Of a DNA stretch of 38,235 nt, positions 1-8,379 are shown piece after piece; the stretch's first letter is position 1, and each line of letters opens with the position of its first letter. Source of the stretch: DATKSS01 sp035468355 (lineage in GTDB: Bacteria; Chloroflexota; Dormibacteria; Dormibacterales; Dormibacteraceae); contig DATITA010000092.1 in assembly GCA_035468355.1 (NCBI GenBank), positions 1-38,235 on the forward strand. Reading direction: 5' to 3'. Under the pieces are notes generated by a model. It was not told where the DNA came from. It made no database searches and worked only from the letters and a program-made list of their open reading frames with translations. A program made the translations under genes and the position numbers.

Positions 1-537
1 ACCCAGGAGAAGGCCGCGGAAGCGGCCAAGGCGACCGGCGCACGCGCCGGCAGCTCCAATGTCGAGGCGGTCAAAGATGCGGACCTGGTGATCATCGCGG
101 TTCCGTACGACAAGCTCGGTGAGGTGTTCCGCGGGCTCGGAGATGCGGTCGACGGCAAGGTGGTCGTCGATGCCACCAATCACGTGAATACCCAGAACCC
201 GGGTGAGGTCCTCAACGGACCTTCCAATGCCGAGGAGATCCAGAAGCGTCACGCCAAGGTACGCGTGGTCAAGGCTTTCAACTACGCCTTCGCGTCGCGC
301 ATGGCAGAGCCGTCGGTCGATGGAACGCGCCTCGATGGATTCGTGGCCGGCGACGACCAGGGCGCGAAGGACAAGGTGCTCGAGTTCGTGGGCTCGATCG
401 GATTCCGCCCCATCGACGCCGGCCCGCTGGTGATGGCGCGCGCGCTCGAGGGGATGGCGCTCTTGAACATCATGCTGCAGATCCAGCACAAGTGGCCGTG
501 GCAGAACGGTTGGAAGCTGGCGGGACCCCCGGCGTAG
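1..537 (+). CDS. NADPH-dependent F420 reductase-like protein (5' end missing)
   Basis: The reading frame is open from base 1, so the N-terminus, including the dinucleotide-binding glycine loop, lies outside the window; 178 residues are visible. What remains fits the COG2085 family, which passes hydride between NADP(H) and coenzyme F420 or related acceptors. Visible are the second half of a Rossmann fold (DADLVIIAVPYD followed by KVVVDATN), then VVKAFNYAFA and the C-terminal region with GFRPIDAGPL and ALEGMALLNI that packs the dimer. The stop codon directly abuts the ATG of the next gene, so the two are probably co-transcribed. The LLM-class enzyme at 33918-34853 independently suggests that the organism uses F420. 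Other NAD(P)-binding oxidoreductases of the same family remain possible. Confidence 0.72.
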   Translation, partial: TQEKAAEAAKATGARAGSSNVEAVKDADLVIIAVPYDKLGEVFRGLGDAVDGKVVVDATNHVNTQNPGEVLNGPSNAEEIQKRHAKVRVVKAFNYAFASRMAEPSVDGTRLDGFVAGDDQGAKDKVLEFVGSIGFRPIDAGPLVMARALEGMALLNIMLQIQHKWPWQNGWKLAGPPA

Positions 538-1116
538 ATGAGCGGGAAAGAGCTCGTGGCGCCAACCGGGGTCGCGCCTCTCGAGCGCAGCGACAGGCCC
601 ATCGACGCGGGCGTCGACATCGGCCACGTCCACCTCAAGACGGCAGACATCGACCGGGTGCACCGCTTCTACGTCGACATCCTCGGGTTCGATGTCGTAT
701 TCAGGCGTCCTGACGCGCTGTTTCTTTCCGCCGGGGGCTATCACCATCACCTCGGATTCAACACCTGGGAATCGAAGGGCGGTAACCCCCCGCCTCCCGG
801 CACCACCGGGCTGTACCACGTGGCGATCCGCTACCCGACTCGGGCCGCGTTGGGCGATGCGCTGCGACGCCTGGTCGCGGCCGGCTGGCCGCTGGATGGC
901 GTCAACGACCACGGTACGCACGAGGCTCTGTACCTGAGCGACCCGGACGGAAATGGGCTCGAGCTCGCCTGGGACCGCCCCGAGTCCGAGTGGCCGAAAG
1001 ACGCCGACGGTCACCTGACCTTCAGCGGGACGCGGCTCGACATCGAGGGCTTGATCAAGGAAGGCGACGGCGCTCAGGCGAGCACGCGCCTCGCGCCGGA
1101 GAACTCGGAGGCGTAA
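538..1116 (+). CDS. VOC-family protein, catechol 2,3-dioxygenase/glyoxalase-like
   Basis: A 192-residue vicinal-oxygen-chelate protein. The N-terminal module begins at GHVHLKTADIDR and the second module at GLYHVAIRYPT, ending with DPDGNGLELAWD. His in GHVHL, His in YHVAI and Glu in LELAW are in the usual metal-ligand positions, so a mononuclear metal enzyme such as an extradiol-type dioxygenase is likely; the substrate cannot be read from sequence. The ATG follows the preceding stop with no gap, which argues for translational coupling to the reductase. The last 43 bases overlap the 3' end of the convergent NlpC/P60 gene. Confidence 0.75.
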   Translation: MSGKELVAPTGVAPLERSDRPIDAGVDIGHVHLKTADIDRVHRFYVDILGFDVVFRRPDALFLSAGGYHHHLGFNTWESKGGNPPPPGTTGLYHVAIRYPTRAALGDALRRLVAAGWPLDGVNDHGTHEALYLSDPDGNGLELAWDRPESEWPKDADGHLTFSGTRLDIEGLIKEGDGAQASTRLAPENSEA

Positions 1117-2150
1117 GGCTCGGCGGCCATCGACACGATCTGCACCCCGCGACCCAGGTCGGGCGAGTCCAGGAGCGTGCCCGACCCGATGTAGATGGCG
1201 ACGTGGTGCACCACCCCGCCCCGGGCGAGGAACACCAGGTCTCCCGGCTGCAGGTTCTGCCTCGCCACCGCCGTGCCCACGAGCGCCTGGTCCTGCGCGT
1301 CGCGAGGCAAGGTCACCCCATGCACCCTGAACACGTTGTAGACCAGGCCTGAGCAGTCGAAGCCGAAGGCGGACGTGCCCGCCCACAGGTACCGGACACC
1401 CAGGAAGAGGCGGGCGGTCGCGACCACGGCCGCGCCGGCCGAGCCCCGCGCGGGCGTTCCGGCAGGCGTGATGGTGACCGCGCTCGTGGGGGCATCGAGC
1501 ACCTCACCACCCGGCAGGCCCACCCGGACGATCGAGGCGGCCTGGTCCACCACGGGCAGCCTGGTGCCGAACGCGACCTCCACCACCGGCAGGCCGCCGC
1601 GCAGCAGCCACGTCGTGGGGTCCGTCACCGTCGCGATGGAGCCTGAGGCAGGCGGCTCGAGCGCGCTCAGCTGAGCCAGTGGGATCCAGCCGGGATAGCC
1701 GCGGGCGTCCAGCGGGGTGGCCTGGTCAGGCACGACCACCTGGACCCAGGATCCACTCACGGCGGTCACGTCCACCCTGTCGCCCAGCAGGACCTGTGAG
1801 TCGGCCCGGTCGATCAAGCCCGCCTGGTCAGCGGGGCTGAGCCCAGCGAGCCACTCCCTGAGCGCGGCCGGGGCGGCCAGGGCTGGAGCGTCGACAGGCC
1901 GAGGTGAGGATGGGCTGCGCCACTCCGTGGCCACCGACACGGCCACCCAGGCGGGCGCCCCCGCGCGCACCACGACGGGAGTCGGGCTGGGGGCCGGTGG
2001 CGCGGAAGCAGTGGCTGTCGCAGTCGATGCCGGCGTCGGCACAGGGGAGGCGCTCGTCGCAGGAGAGCTCGTCCCGATTCCGCGCGGCGCGGGTCCGCAG
2101 CCGCCCAGGACGAACAAGGCAAGGGCCACCGCGAGGAGGGCGCGCCTCAT
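1074..2150 (-). CDS. NlpC/P60 (C40) cell-wall peptidase, lipoprotein
   Basis: A 358-residue exported peptidase, probably cleaving peptidoglycan stem peptides. A short signal sequence ends in the lipobox LGGC, making Cys18 the likely lipidated residue. A Pro/Ala/Ser/Thr linker follows, then SH3-like segments (around residues 110-240) and a C-terminal NlpC/P60 domain with nucleophile Cys266 in DCSGLV and catalytic His316 in HHVAIYIG. The third polar residue, His in Spr (12 residues after the catalytic His), is Asp328 here. The gene has no same-strand partner within 70 bases and its 3' end overlaps the VOC gene. Confidence 0.85.
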   Translation of the reverse strand: MRRALLAVALALFVLGGCGPAPRGIGTSSPATSASPVPTPASTATATASAPPAPSPTPVVVRAGAPAWVAVSVATEWRSPSSPRPVDAPALAAPAALREWLAGLSPADQAGLIDRADSQVLLGDRVDVTAVSGSWVQVVVPDQATPLDARGYPGWIPLAQLSALEPPASGSIATVTDPTTWLLRGGLPVVEVAFGTRLPVVDQAASIVRVGLPGGEVLDAPTSAVTITPAGTPARGSAGAAVVATARLFLGVRYLWAGTSAFGFDCSGLVYNVFRVHGVTLPRDAQDQALVGTAVARQNLQPGDLVFLARGGVVHHVAIYIGSGTLLDSPDLGRGVQIVSMAAEPYASEFSGARRVLA

Positions 2151-2223
2151 GGTTCGACGCTAGGACCATGAGGCCCGCGGGGCAGCGGGCCGAACGGCCG
2201 CCCGATTCGAGGCCGCAGTCCTC

Positions 2224-3411
2224 CTATCTCGTGGCGGAGACGTGCGACGGCAGGCGCAGGACGATCGGAATACCTGCCAGCGCGACGACGACCAGGGCCC
2301 CCAGGGCCAGGTACGCATTCCCGATTACCACCTGGACGAGCAGAACCAACAGCAGGCCGCCGAGGTTGCCGGCCATCATGAGGAACCCGACCGCCGCTCC
2401 CTGGCGCTCAGGGCCCGCGTGGATGTCCGACCAGTCGAGCACGACCGGCAGGGCTGCCAGCAGGAAGAAACCGGACGCGAACATCCAGACCCCCATCCAG
2501 ACCACGTTGTGGACCGCCCCTACCGCCACGAAGGCGATCGCCGACACGATCATGGCCACGACCAAAAGGGAGCGGCGGCGATCGCGACGGGCGGCCGCAG
2601 TCGGCAGCACGGCCGCGCCCAGCACCCCGGCGAACGTGAGCACGGCGATGAGGTTGCCCGCCACATCCCCCTCGCCAAAGTGCGCCAGGACAGGCTGCAG
2701 CCACGTGGCGAGGGCGTTGTAGGTGCCCATGCCGATGAAGACAAGCGCTGCGAGGGTCCACATGAAGCGGTCGCCGGCCAGCCAGCGCAGGCTGATGGCG
2801 GCGGAGGGATTGTCGGGGAACGCCGGCCGCACGCGAAATGCCAGGAGCACGAAGGCGGCGGCGAGCACGGCCGGAACCGCTTGCACCCAGAGCAACAGGG
2901 AGAGGCCGCCAGCATCGAACAGCGGACCGGCCATGAGGACGGCGCCCAGAATCCCTACGAACAGCGCCGCGGTGCCGATGGAGATCGCAGTGGCGCGCTC
3001 GGCCGGGGCGAAGTATCGGGCGGCGACCTTGGTGACGCTGTTGAGCACCAGGGGTTGCCCTGCCGCGATCACCAGCTGACCGGCCATCTGCCAGGCGAAA
3101 GAATCCGGCGAGACCAGCCTCACCAGCGCGCCGGCTGCGGTGAGCAGGGCGCCGGCCCCCAGGGCCTGCGTGAACCTCATGTCGAGCCAGCGCCCGGTCG
3201 GCAGCGCCAGCACGATGTAGACGAACGGAAAGACGGCCGCCAGGTCGCCGACCAGCCCGACGTCCACCTTCATCGCAGCCGCGCTGCGGGTGTCGACCGC
3301 CGCGAAGGTGAGCCACAGGAGCTGGGTCCACGCGGCCAGCAGGGCATACGCCCCGAGGACCATCCAGCGGCCGGCGCCAAGGCGTGGCATGACTGCGACG
3401 TCGGTGGTCAT
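2224..3411 (-). CDS. MFS transporter, FLVCR-like
   Basis: A 395-residue membrane protein with about 12 hydrophobic segments, typical of the major facilitator superfamily. I placed the start at the ATG in the ATGA overlap (3408-3411) with the kinase stop; the frame is open far upstream, but that part is an out-of-frame shadow of the kinase. The N-terminal segment (RWMVLGAYALLAAWTQLLWLTFA) and the conserved LPTGRWLDMRF after helix 2 resemble the FLVCR/DIRC2 branch, whose animal members move choline and ethanolamine. That resemblance is by eye only. As last gene of the lyase-kinase-carrier operon it probably imports the pathway's substrate. Confidence 0.8.
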   Translation of the reverse strand: MTTDVAVMPRLGAGRWMVLGAYALLAAWTQLLWLTFAAVDTRSAAAMKVDVGLVGDLAAVFPFVYIVLALPTGRWLDMRFTQALGAGALLTAAGALVRLVSPDSFAWQMAGQLVIAAGQPLVLNSVTKVAARYFAPAERATAISIGTAALFVGILGAVLMAGPLFDAGGLSLLLWVQAVPAVLAAAFVLLAFRVRPAFPDNPSAAISLRWLAGDRFMWTLAALVFIGMGTYNALATWLQPVLAHFGEGDVAGNLIAVLTFAGVLGAAVLPTAAARRDRRRSLLVVAMIVSAIAFVAVGAVHNVVWMGVWMFASGFFLLAALPVVLDWSDIHAGPERQGAAVGFLMMAGNLGGLLLVLLVQVVIGNAYLALGALVVVALAGIPIVLRLPSHVSATR

Positions 3412-4955
3412 GGGTTGTCTCCTCTCGCGTTGAGGCGCGCATAGCTGCCGTGGAGGCTGCCGTAAAACCCCTTGAACTCCGAGTACATCGGCTGGTAAGC
3501 CGCCCGGGCGTCGCGGTGCGGCTCGAACGCGTGCGTGACGCGGACCAGGGCTTTCACGTCCGCGAGCGAGATCCTGCCGAGCGAGATCGCGGCGAACAGC
3601 CCGGCCCCTCTGAGGCTTGCGAACATGGGGTCGGCGACTCTTTCGATGCGCCGGTCCAGGATGTCCGCATGGATCTGGCACCAGAGGTCCGATTGCGCCC
3701 CGCCGCCCAGAATCCTCAGGCTGGGGATCGGCCGGCGCACGAAACGCTCCACGGCATCGAGCAGCCAGCGGGCGTTGAAGGCCACGCCTTCCATCACGGC
3801 TCGCACCAGGTGCGAGCGCTCCGTGTTCAGCGAGATGTTCAGGAACCCGCCACGCAGGGTCCGGTCCTCGACCGGCGTGCGTTCGCCGTTCAGCCATGGC
3901 ATGAAGATCAGCCCCCCGGATCCGGCCGGCGCTTCCGCCGCAAGGGCGGTCAGGCTCTCGTAGTCCGAGGGCCCGACGGAATCGCGGAACCATTGCAGGC
4001 ACAGGCCCGCGGTCTCGTGGTTGTTGGCCACGAGGTAGCGGTCCGGACGCAGTCCCGGCACCGAAGCCATCTGGTGGAGCAGGTCGGTCCGCTTGAACGG
4101 CACCTCGCACGCGATCCATGCTGTAGTGCTGATGGTCACGTGCGCCTCGTAGGGCGCGACCGCCCCCGAGCCGAGGAACGAGGTGTGCAGGTCGGGCACG
4201 CCGGCGACCACCGGGACGATCGGTATCCCGAGATCGTCTGCGACGTCCTGCCTGACCTGGCCCAACACGCTTCCGGTGGGCAAAAGCTCGGGCAGCCGGC
4301 CGGGATCGCGCCCCGACCTCCTGACCAGCTCGTCCACGTACGCCGGCTTGGCGCCCGGCCGGTTGTCGGTGAGCCAGGAAAGGATCATCGAGGCCGGCGT
4401 GGCCGCGATCCGGCCGGTGAAGCAAAGCCCCAGGTAGTCGAGGGGCTCCAGCAGCGTCTTCGCCCTGGCGTAGACGTCGGGCTCGCGATGGCGCAGATGG
4501 AGCTCGTGACCCAGGGGATCGGCGCCGTTGGGTGAAGGCGCTCCCCCGGTGACCTGGATCCAGCGCACCATGTTGCCCGGCGAATAGCCGAACAGTGCGA
4601 CCGGGCCTCCGACCGCCCGCGCTGAAAGCGAGCCACCACGCGTGTCTGCCCACAGCCGGCAGTCCCCCACCGCCCGGCCTTGCGCGTCCACGGGCACCGT
4701 GGAACCCCACTGGCCCGTGATGCCGACCCCGATCAGCTCGCGAGGATCGACCGCCCCTGAGGCCACCACCTCGCGCACTCCGGAACGGATGCGATCCCAC
4801 CACTCGGCGGGGTCCTGCACGGCGCCACCGCCGGCGAAATAGCGCGTGTGGACTGCGGCGACGCGACAGGCGAGGACCTCGCCGCCCAAGGAGATCGCGC
4901 CGGTCTTGGGGCCGCCGGTGCCAAGGTCCACGGCCAGGACCCAGGGCTCAGGCAC
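3408..4955 (-). CDS. FGGY-family carbohydrate kinase
   Basis: A 515-residue sugar or polyol kinase of the FGGY family, which transfers ATP phosphate to an open or cyclic polyol. The start is a GTG preceded by a GAGGGA ribosome-binding site that overlaps the stop region of the upstream lyase gene (12-nt gap). The phosphate-1 loop at the N-terminus is DLGTGGPKTG. The C-terminal domain shows PWLNGERTP, the EGVAFNARWLLD helix and the ILGGGAQSDLWCQIHADIL adenosine loop. Xylulokinase is the nearest named relative, but FGGY substrate cannot be assigned by eye. Its tail overlaps the MFS gene by four bases. Confidence 0.85.
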   Translation of the reverse strand: MPEPWVLAVDLGTGGPKTGAISLGGEVLACRVAAVHTRYFAGGGAVQDPAEWWDRIRSGVREVVASGAVDPRELIGVGITGQWGSTVPVDAQGRAVGDCRLWADTRGGSLSARAVGGPVALFGYSPGNMVRWIQVTGGAPSPNGADPLGHELHLRHREPDVYARAKTLLEPLDYLGLCFTGRIAATPASMILSWLTDNRPGAKPAYVDELVRRSGRDPGRLPELLPTGSVLGQVRQDVADDLGIPIVPVVAGVPDLHTSFLGSGAVAPYEAHVTISTTAWIACEVPFKRTDLLHQMASVPGLRPDRYLVANNHETAGLCLQWFRDSVGPSDYESLTALAAEAPAGSGGLIFMPWLNGERTPVEDRTLRGGFLNISLNTERSHLVRAVMEGVAFNARWLLDAVERFVRRPIPSLRILGGGAQSDLWCQIHADILDRRIERVADPMFASLRGAGLFAAISLGRISLADVKALVRVTHAFEPHRDARAAYQPMYSEFKGFYGSLHGSYARLNARGDNP

Positions 4956-4967
4956 GGCCTCGGTCCC

Positions 4968-6389
4968 TCACTCCGTCGGAGCCACGTCGTACATCGCGTC
5001 CAGCGCCGCGGTGAACAGGACCTCCAGGATCTCGTTTCCGGAGGGCGTGCCGCCAAGCCCATAGAGCGCGCCGCTCTTGGGCTCGTCGCGTGAAGGGTGC
5101 TTGGCGTACTCCACCGCTTCGCGGAGGTCCGCGACGAAAGCCTCCGCGACCCCCGGCGCGGTGTTCGGCCGGGTCACACAGAAGTGCAGAGCGGGCGGGA
5201 GCTGCAGGCCGTTCAACCGCCATCCACTGGCGATCAGGTGGTCGTTGACGTGATAGATGTTCAAGTCCGGCGAGCGGAATGCGACCAGGAACGTGGGGTC
5301 ACCGATGACCTCGAGCTCGGGGATCGAATCAACGCCGGCGCGTATCGTCGCGGCGGCTTTGAAGATCCTGTCGGCGACCTCCAGGTAACCGTTCTCGCCC
5401 AGACTGACCATCGCCGCCCAGGTCGCGGCCACGATGCCGCCAGAGCGACTGCCGGACAATCCGGGCGACATGTAGATCCCGCCCGGCCAGTCGGTGAAGT
5501 TGAAGTACTGGTACTTGCGCAAGTTGCTGTTCCGGTAGAGGAGCACCGAAGTGCCTTTAAGCGCGTATCCGTACTTGTGCGTGTCCGCCGAGATCGACGT
5601 GACGCCCGGCACACGGAAGTCGAATCGAGGAATCTCATAACCAAGCCGCTCGCCCCACGGCAGGATGAACCCACCCAGGCAACCGTCGACGTGCATGCCG
5701 ATGTCGTGCTCGAGGGCGATCGCGGCCAGCTCCTCGATCGGGTCGATCAAGCCGTGCGCGTAATTGGGGGCCGACCCGACAAGAGCAACGGTGTTCTTAG
5801 TGACGTGGCGTCGAATCCAGTCGACGTCAGCTTTGAAATCGTCCCGCAGGGGCGCCTTCAGCAGCTTGATCCCCAGCATGTGTGCCGCCTTCTCGAGGGC
5901 CACGTGAGCGGTGAGCGGGATGATGACCTCGGGCTCCGTGATGCCTTTTTCGGCGCGCCCCCGATCGCGGTACACGAGCATCGGGTTGATCAGGCTCTCC
6001 GTGCCCCCAAACGTCACCACCCCGCACGCACGCTCGCCCGGATGATGCAGAGGCACAGAGTCGCCGTGCAGCATCGAGGCCGTCATCGCGACGATCTCCG
6101 CCTCCAGCTTGGTGGCGCTCGGGTACATGTCCCGCTGGAGCACGTTCGAGTGGGCGAAGAGACGGAACACCTCGGTCAGAAAGGCGTAGTGGTCGTGGCC
6201 CCCGTGGTATATCGACCCGGACACGCGTCCCCGGTCGGCGATGCTGTCTTCCTCGGAGGCCATCGTGGACAGCTCGTCCAGGATGCTCTGGTGGTCCCTG
6301 CCGGCCGGCTCGAGGTGTTCATAGACCTTGAAGCGGGACCGGTAGGGATAGAAGTCGATCAGAGCTCCGTCGTTATCGTCCGCGCCCAT
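4968..6389 (-). CDS. Sphingosine-1-phosphate lyase-like PLP enzyme
   Basis: A 473-residue group-II PLP decarboxylase-fold protein closer to sphingosine-1-phosphate lyase than to glutamate decarboxylase. Evidence is the SGSIYHG segment (residues 57-63), GGTESL (128-133), HVDGCLGGF with Asp235 contacting the PLP nitrogen, SADTHKYGY with Lys272 as the PLP lysine, and the WPGGIYMSPGLSGSR loop (301-315). Known lyases split phosphorylated long-chain bases into a fatty aldehyde and phosphoethanolamine. There is no N-terminal membrane helix, as in soluble bacterial forms. It heads an operon with an FGGY kinase and an MFS carrier, which fits a catabolic route for a phosphorylated amino alcohol. The physiological substrate is unknown. 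Confidence 0.85.
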   Translation of the reverse strand: MGADDNDGALIDFYPYRSRFKVYEHLEPAGRDHQSILDELSTMASEEDSIADRGRVSGSIYHGGHDHYAFLTEVFRLFAHSNVLQRDMYPSATKLEAEIVAMTASMLHGDSVPLHHPGERACGVVTFGGTESLINPMLVYRDRGRAEKGITEPEVIIPLTAHVALEKAAHMLGIKLLKAPLRDDFKADVDWIRRHVTKNTVALVGSAPNYAHGLIDPIEELAAIALEHDIGMHVDGCLGGFILPWGERLGYEIPRFDFRVPGVTSISADTHKYGYALKGTSVLLYRNSNLRKYQYFNFTDWPGGIYMSPGLSGSRSGGIVAATWAAMVSLGENGYLEVADRIFKAAATIRAGVDSIPELEVIGDPTFLVAFRSPDLNIYHVNDHLIASGWRLNGLQLPPALHFCVTRPNTAPGVAEAFVADLREAVEYAKHPSRDEPKSGALYGLGGTPSGNEILEVLFTAALDAMYDVAPTE

Positions 6390-6478
6390 CCCGCGGCCAG
6401 CTTAAGCCGTCCCGGGGCGCGCCGCATCGAGTCGGATGGTCCGGGTCGGTGGAGGCCGATAGCCTTTCGCGGCCGGGC

Positions 6479-7555
6479 TCAGGCGACCTTCTCGAGGCCC
6501 TCCGCCCAGCGCTGGTCGATGCGCCGCGCCTTGTAGATCATCAGCGCGGCGACCCAGGCCAGGACGAAAGCCGCGACGATGAAGTAACCGGCTCGGCCGA
6601 TGAGGTCGAAGCTGGCGATCGCGCCGAACACGCCGCCCTTCAGGCCGAGCGCCTGGATCAGAACCTGGGTCAGCTCGATCACGCCCACGAAAAGTGCGAC
6701 GAACACCGAAAGGCTGGTCATCGTGAGGTTGTAGAAGACCTTGCGGATGGGGCTCGCGAACGCCCACGAGTAAGCCTTCGCCATGAACGCCCCGTCCGCG
6801 GTGTCCATGAGCGACATGCCGGCCGCGAAGATCAGCGGCAGTGAGAGGACGGCCATGAACGGGAGCCCTTTGGCCGCGGCGCCGGCAGAAACGGCGAGGA
6901 TGGCCACCTCGGAAGCGGTGTCGAACCCGAGCCCGAAGAGAAAGCCGATGGGGTACATCTGCCAGCTGTGCCTGATCACCCGGAACAGGCGCCCGAAGAT
7001 CTTGGTCATGAAGCCGCCCGCCGTCAGCTCGTGCTCGAGCGAATCGCGGTCGTACCCGCCGGCGCGCATGCGCCGGTAGACGCGTATGACGTCCAGCAGG
7101 ATGACCAGGTTCATGACCCCGATCAGGACCAGGAAGCCGCCGGACAACGCACCGCTCAGCAGCGCCCCGATGGCCCGCAGCCGCCCCCCGTCGCTGACGA
7201 CCCCGTCGACGAGCCACTTGACGGTCAGACCGAGTGCGGCGGCGATGAGGAAGACCACGGTCGAATGTCCCAGCGAGAAGAAAAAGCCGACGCCCACCGG
7301 TTTGCGGCCGTCCTGGAGCAGCTTGCGAGTCGTGTTGTCGATCGCAGAGATGTGGTCGGCGTCGAAGGCATGCCGCAGGCCGAAGGTGTAAGCCAGTCCG
7401 CCAAGGGCCAGAATGGTGGGCTGGTGGGCCGCCAAAACCAGGAGCAGGCCCCAGCCCGCGACGTGAAGGAAAGCCACACCTCCGAAGAAACCGAACAGGC
7501 GGTTGCGCTCGCCCCGGTCGAACGTCTCGCTCAGTACGGCCCGCATCGACGCCAT
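6479..7555 (-). CDS. High-affinity nickel/cobalt permease (NiCoT family)
   Basis: A 358-residue polytopic protein of the HoxN/NixA/NicT family, secondary transporters for Ni2+ or Co2+ across the cytoplasmic membrane. The family signature HX4DH is seen as RHAFDADHI (His62, Asp67, His68) in helix II, followed by further family-typical segments such as GFFFSLGHSTVVF and the LGFDTASEVAIL motif. The start is the ATG at 7555; an in-frame ATG three codons later is an alternative. It stands alone, 89 nt downstream of the lyase gene and divergent from the EcsC-like gene. No metal riboswitch is visible in the short upstream gap. Ni versus Co preference cannot be decided. Confidence 0.9.
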   Translation of the reverse strand: MASMRAVLSETFDRGERNRLFGFFGGVAFLHVAGWGLLLVLAAHQPTILALGGLAYTFGLRHAFDADHISAIDNTTRKLLQDGRKPVGVGFFFSLGHSTVVFLIAAALGLTVKWLVDGVVSDGGRLRAIGALLSGALSGGFLVLIGVMNLVILLDVIRVYRRMRAGGYDRDSLEHELTAGGFMTKIFGRLFRVIRHSWQMYPIGFLFGLGFDTASEVAILAVSAGAAAKGLPFMAVLSLPLIFAAGMSLMDTADGAFMAKAYSWAFASPIRKVFYNLTMTSLSVFVALFVGVIELTQVLIQALGLKGGVFGAIASFDLIGRAGYFIVAAFVLAWVAALMIYKARRIDQRWAEGLEKVA

Positions 7556-7662
7556 CAGTCGAGCCTAAGCCTTATCGCTACACAGTCGCAGCTTTGTATT
7601 CGAATGGGCCCCTTCAATTCTGCGACTCCTTCTCACTAAAACTGTGCTGTACGCTTCGGTCG

Positions 7663-8379
7663 ATGGACCTCGACCGCCTGCCCGTCCAGGTTCGCACCGT
7701 GTTGGGCGCGCTCGCCCAGGCCGTCCGGAGCCGCGAGCCGGCGATCCACGCGCGGGTGGAGCGCCTTCGCGCGGCACACCCGCGGCACACCAATCATCAA
7801 CTTGCGCTGGAGCTCATCCGTTCCACCCGCCGCCGCGTCGCTTTGACCGGCGCGGTGAGCGGTGCCGCCTCCATCGCCCCCGGCATCGGCACCGTGCTCG
7901 CGGTGGGCACGATCACCAGCCAGTCGCTCTACGCGCTCGAGCAGGAAGTGGAGCTCGTGCTTGGCATCGCCATGGTCTTCGGCCACGAGCTGAGCGGCTC
8001 GGACGAACGGGTGCTGGAGGCGCTGGTCGTGGTCGGGATCACGAGCGGGGCCGTCAAGTTGCGCGAGAACGTGCTGGTGTCCGGCGGCGAGCGTATTGCG
8101 GTGGAGGCGTTCCGGCATCTCCCCAACCTCATCCTCGTCCGTGGTGGAGGCCGCGTGATGACGCGAATCCTCGGACGCTTCGCGACCAGCGGGGCGGCGA
8201 AGGTGGCGGCACGGATCGTGCCCCTCGGAGTCGGGGTGGCGGTCGGGGCGGGGTTTGACTGGTTCGCGGTCACGGCCCTCGGTCGCGCCGCCATGAGGTA
8301 CTACGGCCCGGGCGGCCCCGGGGCCAAACCCCTGCTACTTGCTGCCGAAGATCCCGAGCACGTCAAACTCGGCCGCTGA
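7663..8379 (+). CDS. EcsC-like membrane-associated protein
   Basis: A 238-residue protein with an extended alpha-helical, glycine-rich core (AVSGAASIAPGIGTVLAVGT, then LVLGIAMVFGHEL) and a hydrophobic C-terminal stretch (IVPLGVGVAVGAGFDWFAV). The pattern resembles the EcsC family of unknown molecular function. I chose the ATG at 7663. The frame is open back to a TTG at 7594, but the extra residues do not look coding. There is no Shine-Dalgarno before 7663; a TACGCT -10-like box seven bases upstream suggests a leaderless mRNA. The 3' end overlaps the convergent DNA ligase gene by 45 bases. Confidence 0.6.
   Translation: MDLDRLPVQVRTVLGALAQAVRSREPAIHARVERLRAAHPRHTNHQLALELIRSTRRRVALTGAVSGAASIAPGIGTVLAVGTITSQSLYALEQEVELVLGIAMVFGHELSGSDERVLEALVVVGITSGAVKLRENVLVSGGERIAVEAFRHLPNLILVRGGGRVMTRILGRFATSGAAKVAARIVPLGVGVAVGAGFDWFAVTALGRAAMRYYGPGGPGAKPLLLAAEDPEHVKLGR

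Noticed and set aside
3412..4803. A long minus-strand frame continuing upstream of the MFS gene to form an 859-residue protein
   Set aside because: The extra part is Arg/Gly-rich and is the out-of-frame shadow of the FGGY kinase; the ATGA overlap at 3408-3411 gives the natural start.
5097..6536. A 479-codon plus-strand frame opposite the lyase gene
   Set aside because: It is antisense to a gene with clear PLP-lyase motifs and has no family-like sequence or ribosome-binding site.
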